A DNA stretch of 64,000 nucleotides, from contig JAJHZJ010000754.1 of assembly GCA_023548195.1 (NCBI GenBank), positions 372,001-436,000 on the forward strand, read 5' to 3'. Below, piece after piece: positions 32,616-44,300 of the stretch (positions are counted from its first letter, which is position 1; each line of letters begins with the position of its first letter). The notes beneath the pieces were generated by a model, which saw only the letters and a list, made by a program, of their open reading frames with translations, was not told where the DNA came from and searched no databases. Both the position numbers and the translations under genes were made by a program. The stretch is from Bettongia penicillata ogilbyi (Eukaryota > Chordata > Mammalia > Diprotodontia > Potoroidae).

Positions 32616-33145
32616 GTCTAGGACTAATCTCTACTACTGAAGTGATTGCATTGTCAGGTCCCTGGAGCCTGTAGGGGAGGGGTGCACAGATCCCAGGGAG
32701 GGAGGCTGGCACCATCTACCTTCCCCCCCACCCCCACCCCGGCTGTGGCCTCAGCTGAGGAACCAGCCCCAGGCTGCTGCCCCTTGGCACCCCATCTGTT
32801 TGTTCCCGCCGAGGCTTGTTGAAAATGGCTCCTAAGTAAGTTGTCATTATTGCTCCCGGTGGCCCCCCTTTCCATCCACTCCTTGAGCGGACTTGAAATT
32901 CCGTCGCTACCTCCCCTGCTGGGGTTTGGGAAGCTCCCGCCAATCCCACAGCCCCACCAAGCGACAGCTGTGAGTAAGTCAGATTCCTGCTGCTAACGTC
33001 CTGCTCCCCCTCCCGGAAGACCGTGAACCTCCCCTAGCCTGGGCTGGAGGTTACGCGGTGTGTATTTATTATCCTTATTTATGGTTCCTTTGACCCAGTG
33101 CTCTTTCCACGCTGGCACTGTGTGAAGGGCCCGTGCTACGTCCAC

Positions 33146-33151
33146 AATAAA
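33146..33151 (+). terminator. poly(A) signal AATAAA, middle (HECTD4)
   Basis: AATAAATAA in a typical context, followed within 50 bases by a T/G-rich stretch. A likely cleavage site at about 33170. Confidence 0.6.
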
Positions 33152-33737
33152 TAACCTTCATCCAATTTTGATTTCTCTGAAGTCATGTTATTGTCGATGC
33201 TGGCTAAGAACAAGTTCCAAGAATGTTACTGAGAATGATGTGTTTTGGCAGCTTTGACACAATTTAACTGCCTCCAGATGGCTTGGAATTAAAAACTTTT
33301 TGAATCATCATGGTTTCTTTGCACTTGAACTGTATTCGCTCCCCAGGGGGTCTCGGGGGGTAGGCCTCCACCTGTGGCTCCTGCTCTGGGGTGGGCCCTG
33401 GCAGGACCAGCAGCACCTAAAGGTAACTCCCTTAGTCATTAGGCAGAATCAGATGGCCTCCGGCATGCACCCAGGGGACTCAGTCATAACCGCTCTTGTC
33501 CATCTGTACCTACTTGCACACAGTGTGTAAATATTTTGTACAAAAGGAGAAAAGGTAAAGCTGCCTGAGCCCAGCCTCTGCATGAGCCCTAAGCAACCTC
33601 CCTTGGGCCCGCGCCCTCAATGGCTTTCACAGAACATTCGAGCTGCAAGCCCCCAGCTCCCTTGTGTTTAGACCCCCTGGGCCCAGCCCCACTGGGCCAC
33701 TTGTTTTAAACCTCTTTAATCTGCATTTCCTGTACTT

Positions 33738-33743
33738 AATAAA
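33738..33743 (+). terminator. poly(A) signal AATAAA, distal (HECTD4)
   Basis: AATAAA followed by TTTTGGTGGATGTGTCC, a good GU-rich downstream element. Probably the main distal 3' end of HECTD4. Confidence 0.65.
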
Positions 33744-33765
33744 TATACTTACTTTTGGTGGATGT

Positions 33766-34474
33766 GTCCTTAAAATGTCATTATTTGGGGCCACAAAGCC
33801 ATCAGCTTAGACCACTGCCTAGAAAAGGTAGAAGCTCTCAGCAATGCCCTGCCCCCCCCCCCCCTCCTCTCCTTGATTTTGCTCTGGCACCTTTCTCAAA
33901 AGCCCCTGAGTGTGACTCCAGGCTTCAATGTCCTCATCTCAGACACCTCGGTGGGGACAGGGTTCAAATCCAGCCTCAAGCTGTGTGACCCTGGGCAAGT
34001 CATTTCACCCATTTGCCTCAGTTTCTTCAATTATAGAATGAGAGTAACAGCTCCCTCCTGCCACAGGTTGCTATGAGGACCAGAGACCACACAATGCCTG
34101 GCACATAGTACCACACTTGATGCTAATTTCCTCCTTGATCCCAGGGGGCAGCTCACCCTGGCATGAGTGTATAGGAGAAAGAGAGGTTTTCTCTGAATGG
34201 GTCAATGTCAACAACAGCACTCAGGGCACCAGGCATCGAAGCGCTAAGCCAGACGCTCTGGGTTCTACTTTGTCCCCAGGCAGTGACCATCATATGGCCA
34301 CAGCAAGCTTGTGCTCCACAGTCATATACAGAGCCCTGATTTAGCAAGAGCTCAAGTGTTACCCCCGGGGCACCAGCATGGTTCCTCACTCTTCCCTTCT
34401 TACGGAAAACTCAGCAAGCATTCACTTAAACAATACGCCAAAGACAGGAGACAATCACAATCACAGGTAGGCTG
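33766..34474. other. Spacer between convergent HECTD4 and TRAFD1 3' ends
   Basis: About 0.7 kb with a C13 run near 33849 and a MIR/MAR1-like SINE at 33950-34125. No gene is seen. Confidence 0.6.
33950..34125 (+). repeat. MIR/MAR1-like SINE
   Basis: 'ggttcaaatccagcctcaag', 'gtgtgaccctgggcaagtca', 'cctcagtttcttcaatta', 'aatgcctggcacatagta'. Confidence 0.75.
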
Positions 34475-34490
34475 TGCTCCAAGTACAAAT

Positions 34491-34496
34491 TTTATT
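34491..34496 (-). terminator. poly(A) signal AATAAA (TRAFD1), distal
   Basis: TTTATT on the plus strand. It would place cleavage at about 34470-34480. Confidence 0.6.
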
Positions 34497-34544
34497 TCTA
34501 TCATAGGGAACTTTAAAAAATTAAAATAAAAAAACGACTCAAAC

Positions 34545-34550
34545 TTTATT
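34545..34550 (-). terminator. poly(A) signal AATAAA (TRAFD1), proximal
   Basis: Second AATAAA 54 bases upstream of the distal signal in gene orientation. Either may be used. Confidence 0.5.
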
Positions 34551-35281
34551 TTCAGAGCCAACTGCAGAACTGCTTGGGGGTGAGAGGAGCCAATTCCTCT
34601 AGAGTATGACTCCACCCTGCTGCTCCCAGGGAGCCAGTGACAAGGTTTCCGGAAGGCCACCCCCAAACTCCCCCAGGGTGGTGCTCTTTAAGCCCCAGGC
34701 AGCCCCAGCGCCTCAGAAGTGAAAACATCAAGGTTGGTGGTGGTTCCCACTTTTGGTCAAAACCCAACATCCCCCACGCTGGAAATTCCCTGACCCAAGG
34801 GAAGTCTCATGTTCAGGACATGAATTTCAAAGCTAGCACACAGAACAGGAGCATACAGGTTGGCTGGCTGCAGGAAAGCCTCAGAACACTTTGAGCAGGT
34901 TCCCCTCAGGCAACAGGGAAATGACTTCACAAACAGCACAGACGGCAGTAAGATTACCGGCCTCGAATCTCTGCCCACCCTCCACCCCCCAACACTGCAG
35001 GGAGACACAAGGGCCTTTTAACCAGGGGCTTCTTGGGTTCTCCAAGGCCATAGCCCACAGGCAGACATGGAACTCTGAATGGCCTCCCCTGGGCTCTCAC
35101 CAATCCTCCCCACACTGACCACTTCACGATGTAAAAAGTTAGAAAATGATGGTTGCCTAGAAAAATTAAAATCCATACAAGGTTCTCTGTTGGAACAATC
35201 AGAGTGCCAGCCTCTTGCACCAGGACAGGCGCTGCTGTGCACAGAAGGGTAAAAACCAAGCTAACATCTCCGGCCCAGAGG

Positions 35282-35329
35282 CTACTCCTCTTCCTCAGCA
35301 TCACCAGCTGCTGGTTTAGGAGATTTTGT
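35282..35329 (-). CDS. TRAFD1: TRAFD1 last coding exon
   Basis: Residues 593-607: [14 protein letters not shown] then TAG at 35284-35282. The human end is [11 protein letters not shown]. Confidence 0.92.
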   Translation of the reverse strand, partial: TKSPKPAAGDAEEEE

Positions 35330-38300
35330 CTGCAGAAACACAACCCAGCAGATAGATGTAACTGCCTTTAGATTCAGAGCGGCCCCTCCCTTCCCTCTCT
35401 TCCCCATTCTCCTTGTACCCACAGGACTGCCCTCCCAAGAGAGAAGGTGCTCCCCAGCTAGCCCAAAGAGGGGTCCTGGGCCCTACCCACCAATCTGTCT
35501 AGACGAGCTTAAGGGGAAGGTTTGCCAAGCCAGCCTTGCTTGGTCATTGGGGCAGGTGCCCAAAGTGAGCAGGCTCAGAGGGAGTGGCCCGCCCAGTGGT
35601 GGATCTCATATTACCTTAGCGGTCCTGTTTCGGAAGTTGGCAGCAGTGGGGGTAATCCGTGAGTTCCTTCCAACCTCATTTCTCACACTAAAAGATCAGG
35701 AAAAGGAATTGGAAACCAGCTCTCTGAGGACCTTAACACCTCAGGGAGTAGGCTCTGAAGACCAGGGGGGTAGAAAGGGAGAAAGGAGTAGCTGAAAGAA
35801 GCTATAAAGCCTTATCCTGGGGAGAAGCCCTAAGGAATCTGTCCACCTGCCTGAAGGCTGCAAAAAAGGGCAGCCTACTTTGCAGCAGGGTTAATTACTG
35901 CTCTGGGTGACTACAAGATGGAGGACAGGTCTCCTAGGGGGCTCCCATACAGGACCCCCAGCTAACAGCCTCTCTTTATTACTTACCTCAATCCATGTCT
36001 CACCGGAGGTACCCGGGGGAAACTGGGCACATAGTTTTCAGGGTATAAACTTCGAGAAGGCCGACCAGCGGGGATGGGCCCTGTGGCCGGGCCGTGGTTC
36101 CTACGACTCTGCCCTCTTGTCTCCAGGCTATCCAAGTTGCTGGCCTTCAGCACCCGGGGAGGACTTGGCAGTACCCCGGGTCGAGGGTCCAACATGGCTT
36201 TAGGCAGTCTGTTTCGGGCAAGCCCTATGCTGCTTGTGGACCTGCTGGGGGGCAGGGGGTACATCGGTTTGCTGGTGGTTTCCTGCCGTATATCATCCAT
36301 ATAGCAAGAAGACAAGTCTCCTGAAAGGGAAGAAGGGAGAGCAATGATGTAAGAATGCCTGTGTCGCTGGGAGTCAGAGCCAGGACCCACAAGGGAAGCA
36401 GACAGCCCTTCCAAGAGAAATTCAGGTGACATTAAGAACAAAAGATACTAATTAATTTTTTTTAATCCATCTCAAGCTCAGCCTGTTAAGAAGTCAGTCT
36501 GGGCCTGAAAGGCTGCTTAGATCCACCCCTGCGCTGGGCTCCTCACTCCTCAGCCAACTCTATGAACTTGTTCAGAAAGCAGTCAACTCTTATGATGCCC
36601 AAAACCAGGACCATTTGTACTGTCCTCTAAAATTTATTTCTAAAGTACTTTTACTGACTTGTTCATGGATTACTATGAAATCTTTAAAAATGAGCTGATG
36701 AGTCCAGAGAGGCTGGCCAGAAGCATGGTCTTCAGTGCACACATTAATTCCCCAAGAAGTTAATACACACAAGAAGTCAAGGACCCTCAATGGGCTAAAA
36801 GACCATCCAAGATGAGGGGTCCTGGGCCTCTGTGTGCTGTGTATGAGGTGCTGGAACTAGACACCTCTGGTGGCTACCTTGGTGCCGGATCCGCCGCCTG
36901 GGAAGCTCAGGGGATGTCACTGGCTGCAAGCTGTCTTGTTTAGGAAGTGGTTCGCAGGCAGGAAGCAGCCATTCTGCGGGTACTGCAGTGCCTGGGCGGA
37001 GGTCACACTGATCCTGAGAAGAGTAACCCCAATGAGAAGAGAACTCTCCTGCTCACAGCCTTTCTGGGGGAGAAGCTACAGAAGGGGCCCAAGGTGGTAT
37101 AAGGAATCCTGGAAGAGACTCTCCCCATCCAGGGCAGGAATGCTGACCACCCCACAGTCAGCAGGTCTTACTTGTCCTCCTGAGAGAGGGTGCAAGTCTA
37201 GAAAGCTCTTGCTTTCCAGGACCCCCACCGGTATAGACCCGGGCCAGGGAATCTGCAAAAGAAGCTAACTGCAGCTTTATATCTCTGCTGGAAGGTGTGT
37301 CCCCCTCCGTCATGAGGAGGCAGCAACAAGCAGACAACCTCAGAAAGCCCTGGAATGCTCCTTTGGGCCTCCTTTGGCCAAAACCAAATGCCTGCAGCAG
37401 GAAGATCAAACTGATGCATGGTGGGTATCCTCATTTTCCCCCTCTCCCCATGGGCTAGGGCCAATTCACTAAAGTGGCCTGAGCAGACCGGGCCACACAG
37501 CAAGGTTAGAACCAAAGAATGTCAGAGCCAGCAGACCCTAAGAGCCCTGGGCCCAACGCCACATGGCTGGTCAGCAGAGCAAGCCAGGAACAGCGGATTC
37601 CCCAAACAGCTTCACTCCGGAGGCCTGCTGACCTCCAAGCTCAGCCCCAAAGTCGCTATCCTGAAGGTGGGAGCTGCAGTCTGGGGACAAAGCTTCTTCA
37701 GTTTCCAAGTTACAGCAGCTAGCCAATCTGTGAGCTCACTGAGCATCAGCCCAGCAGTGTTGGCTCATTGAGCCAGAAAGAAGGACTGGGACTTGTAATC
37801 TGGAGGCTAGCTAAAAGCCCATGGTCTTCTCTTCTCATTAAACCCTCAAGTCCAGTCTCCACACAGCTGCATCCTTGGGAGGGCCATACCTGGTGGTGGA
37901 AAAGGACTTCCTCTTCTAACTGTACGCCGCAGAATTCACAGGGAATGATGATGCCGCTCTCTCCAGATGGTGCGGCTGGCAGATCCAGTAGAGAGCGGAA
38001 CCTGCTGCTGATGGCCCGTGTGGCCGGAAGGTCCAGGAGCCTCTGAAGTTGATCCTCACGGTCCCCCCGGTCCTGGGACAGGCTCGGCGGAGAGCTTCTC
38101 TTACTGAACGAGGCCACAGCACTCGTGGGGTTACAGCCCGTCTGCCATTCGGAAGGGAATGCAGGATGACTTAGTAATCAGAGACCCACCCCACCCTCAG
38201 GCCAGCTCCCAACCCTCTCTGCCCACATCCAGGTTTCTGTTGGGGCCCGTGGACGTACTTGGGAAGCCACCCTGCCGGGGAGTGAACAGAGGTTGGGGCT

Positions 38301-41300
38301 GCATCCCTAACATCTGCCCCACAACCTGTAGCTGCAGTGTCCTCGCTTTCTCCTCAAACCAGTCACTGACCCGGCTGCGTGGCATGGCCCAGACGCTGCT
38401 CTTTCCAGAGCTGCTGCTCACCTCCCCACAGCCAAATCTGAGGCTTCTTTTCCTGACCTCCCTTTCTTCCTCCAGGATGCTCTGAGCTCTCCTTCCAGGG
38501 GTGTCAAGACTGGCCCCTTACCATGTCCCAGGCCTTAGGGGTTGTCCTGAAACCTCTTGGCTGCCTCATCAGCTTCCACGGGCTTTAATGCCTCTCTCTG
38601 CAGAGAGGCCTGCCCTATCTACGCATCAGCTCTAGTCTGAAAGGAAGAGCTCAGCTCCCAGGGGCTGCCCAGAGTTTAGGTCTCCCATCACCAATCACCT
38701 GGGAAACATTTTCTCTCGATGTCCCAGAGACATCTCAAATCCAACATGTCCAAAATAGGATTCCGCTTTTTGCCAAGTTCATTCCTATCCAAACTTTGAC
38801 ATTTCTGTCAGACACCCATCGTCTGCCTCGTGCAACCCCCTCAAGTCCCCTTCCTACAAGAAGCCCTTCCTTGTCCTTCACCCAAACACTATAGTGCTCT
38901 CCCCTTTCCCAAGGACCTCGAATTGAATATTTACACACAAAAACATGTATGATATTTCTCATGATAGAAATCAAGCATCTTAAGGGCAAGGCCTGTTTCC
39001 TCTTTGTCTTTGTACCCTCCCCTCCAGCACCTGGCATACAGTAGGTCCCTAATGCTTGCTCATTATTAGCCACTAAAGGCAATCCAATTACCTCCATTCA
39101 TGTGTGTCTTCGTGTTCCCCCCTGCCCCCATTGGGAAGGACCTAATTCAACCTTCATAGCCAGCACTTTTTTGGCGATGCTAAAACCTTTACAACACTGT
39201 GGGTGAATCATGTCTTACCTGCCCTGCCCCCTTTGGGTGGGTGCTCCCTGCAGTCTTCAGGGGGCAACCACAATATACACAATGCTCTTGTAAGCACTAG
39301 GCACTTAGGTGTTGACAAGCCACCTCTGACATCGAGGCTGAGGCACAGAGAATGTGCTCCCTACCCTATCCCCCCCCATCTGGGTCCAGGCCACGGTTCA
39401 GGCAGGAGTGCCCCAAGCCAGTCTTGTGCCCACTTCCCATGCCAGTCACTGGCTCTGCCCTCATAAGGGGCCACTCCCAACATACCTGATGAAGAATCAG
39501 GTCTTCCTCAGGATAAAGCTCCTCACAAAACTCACAAGGCAGCATGGTCTCATTAGCTGCAGAAAGGACAAGCATGCCTGTCTACTCCTGACCCCAGGCA
39601 GCCACACCTACCTCCCCCATGCCATCCCCTAGCCTACTAGGTGTTCTGGTGCCCGCTTTACTGAAGACCCCTGGGCTTATTCCACTGGCCCATCACCACA
39701 ACCTTTTTCATGCCCAAAACATTTCTACAAGGCCAGCCCCCCTCCCCCCACCCATTATCCTCTTAGCTATTGCTTTACAGTAGGTATGAGGCACCAACGG
39801 CCTCCAATGGCTTACTAAATTACAAAAAAAAAATGTGAAAAAGTCTTCTCAGTCTATGCATCAGTAGTTCACAGATTCTCTTTTTTCTAGGATGTGTAAA
39901 AAGGCAGTCAAAAGAAGGTGGTCAGAAGACCCACGAAAGAGACATGAAAATGAGAAATTAATTTGTCCTCAGTCTTGATGACACCTTCGAGATCAGCAAA
40001 AGCATACCCTAAAGCGAAGGCTGGTGGACGCCTTCTCACCCACACACAGAACAAGTCACTGAGCCCACAAAGGGTCACGCCCGCTGTACTATGGGCCCCT
40101 CTCTGTGTCATTCATCAGGGAGCACTGGCCACTGCCCTGGCTCCCTTGGGCTCTCCCTTCCTCAATGCCACAAGGGTCTCATGGGCTGCTGTTCTTTTAA
40201 CAAGTCCCCTGATCGTGGCAAGGTTTAACTTTCCTTAAAGACTTACTTTTTGACTCCTCTGGACCCTCTGTGGTTTGGAAAGGCTCAGCATGGAGCAGGT
40301 CAGTGTCTCGGGCCTGGCCCAGACGAGCAGTTGGGCTGAGATCTTCGGCACACACGGCTCTCCAGAAGTCCTCGAGGTGGGCAGTTGTGCAGCTGGGAGC
40401 ACTGCTCTCGCTCTGCAGGCTCAGGGCCAGCATGTAGTCCAAATGAGCATCTTCCTCCCCAGGGCCTGGGGGGGACAGCTGGTTTTTACTCCCCGTGCGC
40501 CTCTCCTGTTTCTCCACTTGGGCAAAAACCAGCATATAGAGAGACACGTTAGGGGCAGGCAGGCATTCCCATAGGGTCAGTTCCCTGCCTGTGGCAGGAA
40601 GAACTGCCACCAGGCCTGCCAGGGCAACTTCCCTCATGACATGAAGGGAGTGGGTAGGATGCCAGGCTGCCCCACCCCCTCCAACCCTACCCCGCTTCAG
40701 GAAACACCAAAGGCCTTACATAGTTCCGACTCTGCTCCACCTCTTCCACCACACACCAGTGCCCATGATGGCTCACCTCGATTCTGGTCCAGCTGCATAG
40801 CCGAGCCAGCCCCTCGGTTTGCATTTCTTTCCATCTGGTCAGCTAGGAGCCTGCTGTAAAAGGGGTCCTCAAAGGACCTCGAGGGCCTCTGCAGGGGTCT
40901 GGTGGGGTTTTCTGGATCCAGCATGTTCTGAACAGTCTGTGCTATGAACCACGCTCCATCCTCCTCGTCTTCCTCGTCCTCGTCTTCCTCGTCCTCATCC
41001 TCCTCACTCTCATAGCCATGGGGAGGCCTGGTTCTTGCCTCTCTCTTTTCCGCTGCCTCTCTCCCACACACTTCAGGGTGTGCCTTGAGATCTTTCACCA
41101 TAACGTTGCGGCCACACTGGCCACAGAGCTCAGTGCGGGCCCCGCAGTAATCTTCATGGTCCTTCAGTTTGAGGAAGGCAAGCTCCAACTCACAGTGCTG
41201 GCAGATGGCGAGTCTCAAGGGGCATTCCAGAGCCTGTGAGCAGAGAAGCCAGAGGCTTGTTGCATCCTTGGGGAAGGCTCACGGCCTCCACCCTTACCTG

Positions 41301-44300
41301 GCCCAGCTGACAGGCCCATCCCTGACCCCTTTCTCCTTCTGACCCTCACCACAGAACTCTTGGGGATTCCACTGAAGGGCCTGACTACTCGCTAGATTCT
41401 AAAGCCAGGCCTCAGCGGGCCAGCTGCTCCTGCTATGGGCTTGAGTTGGGAAGTTGGGAGATTTTGCTGACTAGAAAAAATTTCACAGTCTTTATGGACT
41501 TGAGGACAGCCCGGCTGAAAACTGCTAACATTAAGGGGCTCCTCCAAGCAGTAACATACATAGGTGAATATGAACAAACTGAATTTTACATCTAATTGGA
41601 AGCGGTCATTAAAATCAGATACCTATTTCTTGCCTCTGAGGCTTAAGGCTCTAATTTTAACAAAGCACCATTTCTAAAGCTTACGTACTCTGCAGCCATA
41701 ATGCTGAGAGAACCAAAGAATACTCCAAATTCACAAACTTTCCATCCCTTTAGCACTGAAATAATAGTGCCAATGAGGGAAGTGAGGGTATTAAGTGGTT
41801 ACGGGGATTGAGTGAACCCCACTTGTAACTCAGTTCTAGAGCTGGCTCACTTGCCTTTCTATTCATTTATGGGTCTGTCCAATTTCTGTCTGGTGAGAAA
41901 AATTTATTGCACTGTTTGAACCTAGCCCTGTGTGGCTGGGAAGCTGGGCCCCCTCTCCTTGCTGCCTTAGAGACCCTTGACTAGGGACAAAAGTTATGAG
42001 GGTAGAAACCCAGTCAAATCTGAAGATCGATGTAAGGAGTTTCCTCACAATTACACATCTCAAGCAATCCATGTCTTCTCTGAAAACTAGCATTGTACTG
42101 GTTAACCAGTTACTGTTCCCATGATCCTTTAACTGTTTGCAGGCACTTGGGGAGGAGTGGGACAACTCTTTCTGATTTCAGAGAACTGCACATGTTTGCT
42201 CTGCCCCTCCCAACTTGGAAAGTCCATAATTTTTCCTCCAATTAGCAATCAGATCACCTAATTTTGTATCCTAGCTTATAACCTTTTAATGCAAAAGCAT
42301 CTGTCTCCCCCTATATTTGGGATCCAGTGCCAAAGTGAGGGCCCCAGTCCCAATTTGTTAGGCAACTGCCATGCACTGCTTAATAAAACGATATGCTCGG
42401 AAGCCAAAACCTCTATTTCCTCAATCATTTCATCTTTTACCAGCTACCACTGAATGATGTGGATTAAGGGTTTGCTAACAAAGTCCTAAAACAGCAGATC
42501 AAGTACAAAGCATCGAGAGATTTTTCAGAATCTCAGCACGACAAGCTTTGGAAGCAGTGTCTGCCTAATCCCTGGGACAGGCTTCTCCTTTCTCTGCTCT
42601 CCTGCTCTGAGGTCAGCTGACCAATTCCTTCACTTACAGTTCTGAATGCACACGGATCCTAGCGATGCTAGGACTTCTCACCAAATGTTCTTTGACAGCC
42701 TGTCCAGGGCTAAGTAGGGAGAAACCCGAAAAGGCAGAATGAAGTAATGAGATACCAGCCAGGCCTTGTGCATGCAGCACTGTCCACCACAAGCCTGGAT
42801 GAGCACGCAGCCAGGCAAGTGAACAAGCGATGGCAGACTCAGAGCCCTATTCTTCTCATCCTAGCCAGCGGAACCAATCACCCCTGACAGCAGAGGCAGC
42901 TCGGCATGGTGGAAGAGGCCATGGGAGCAAGGGCTGCTTTGCAAGTACAAGTAAAACTGTGTGACCAAGTGAGACCCAAAGTACAAGACTCCTCCTGGAA
43001 GCCAAGGGTACCAACCTCATGATTCATTAACTGCCGTCTTTCCATTTTCATGTTACATTTACAGGTCACCTAGGGCAAGATGGAGAACAAGTAAGTCTGT
43101 TTTCTGAAGATAAGCTCACAATGCTGTTGGGTTGTAAATATGAAGGAGAATTAAAGCTACCTGGCTGTGCTCCAGCTCCACGTGGGCCTTCATTTCAGAT
43201 TTGGGGACTGGCTCCTTGCAGAGATGGCACATGCCAATGTTTCGTCGACAGTGAATTTCATGAATAGTAAAGTTGGGCATAGGAATTTCTCTTTTGCTAC
43301 AGAAACAAACAAAATAAAAGTGTATTAATTTACTAACAGCTCCATCCCCTCCCCCATCTTCCAACTGCAACACCAAACACTTCAAGCTCCAAAGCCTGTT
43401 CTTTGGGTCCTTCATGCCAGGTTGCTGGGCAGCCACAGCCTGGTGCTCTCGCTCAACCCTTTCTCCATGCTGTTTCTCCTTTATTCCCCTCATCTCTTCC
43501 CTGCTTTAGAAAATGAAACCCTCTAAGTTTTGAGTTAACCATGTAACACTGAGTCTTCATCCAGCCCTACATATAATAAGTAATTCACAATTATTCCATC
43601 ATTTGGAGGTGACTAATTTAAGCGAACATAGGAGGATTAGATTCAGTTTCAAATCCAGGAAAAAATAAAATTTGACATGGTCAAGTTCAAAACTCTAAAT
43701 TCAAGAAAGACATAGAAGAGCTCCTAGACCCTGCTTTAGCATTAACTCCTCTTTGAAGGTCCAGCTAGCAGGGTGCCCCAGCACCACCATGTTACCTTGT
43801 AGAGTTACCTCCCTACAGAAGACAGGCCAGACAGCACTATCTCCCTAGGGTCTAGCACAGGACTCACCATTTAAGAAAGGCCTCCTGATTAACGGATTCT
43901 CCAAAGCAGAAATGCGAACTATTTACTGGCAACCAGAGAAAAGACTGTTTCCTGTCACCCATCAGAAAAATGCAAGTTAAAACTAAAGGTTTCACCTCAT
44001 ACCCTGCAATGTGGTAGACAGCAAAAGCTGGAACTCATGAATGCAATGCAGGGGAGCTGGGAAGCAGGCCAAGCATTCCAGTAAGTAATTTATAATTATG
44101 CTAAAAAAAATGAATAACCAGCCCAAACCCTCCAACCCAGAGATCCAAGGGCATAGGGAGGTGCACACCCAATATGAGGAAATCAAGAAGAATTAGTGCT
44201 CTATAAATGCTCATTGATATTATTGATGATGATAATAACAATGCCCCAACACTTTTATGGCAGCAACAGCAAAAACCTGCAAACCAGAAGCGTCCCTCAC

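Larger units (their letters stand above)
31089..33765 (+). other. HECTD4: HECTD4 3' UTR
   Basis: About 2.7 kb of non-coding sequence after the stop. It contains an (AT)n microsatellite at 32537-32580, three AATAAA signals, and no open frame that continues the gene. The far end is placed after the last signal (33738) with its GT-rich downstream sequence. Confidence 0.8.
34475..35281 (-). other. TRAFD1: TRAFD1 3' UTR
   Basis: About 0.8 kb after the stop, ending near two AATAAA signals read on the minus strand. No repeat or conserved motif recognised in it. Confidence 0.7.
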
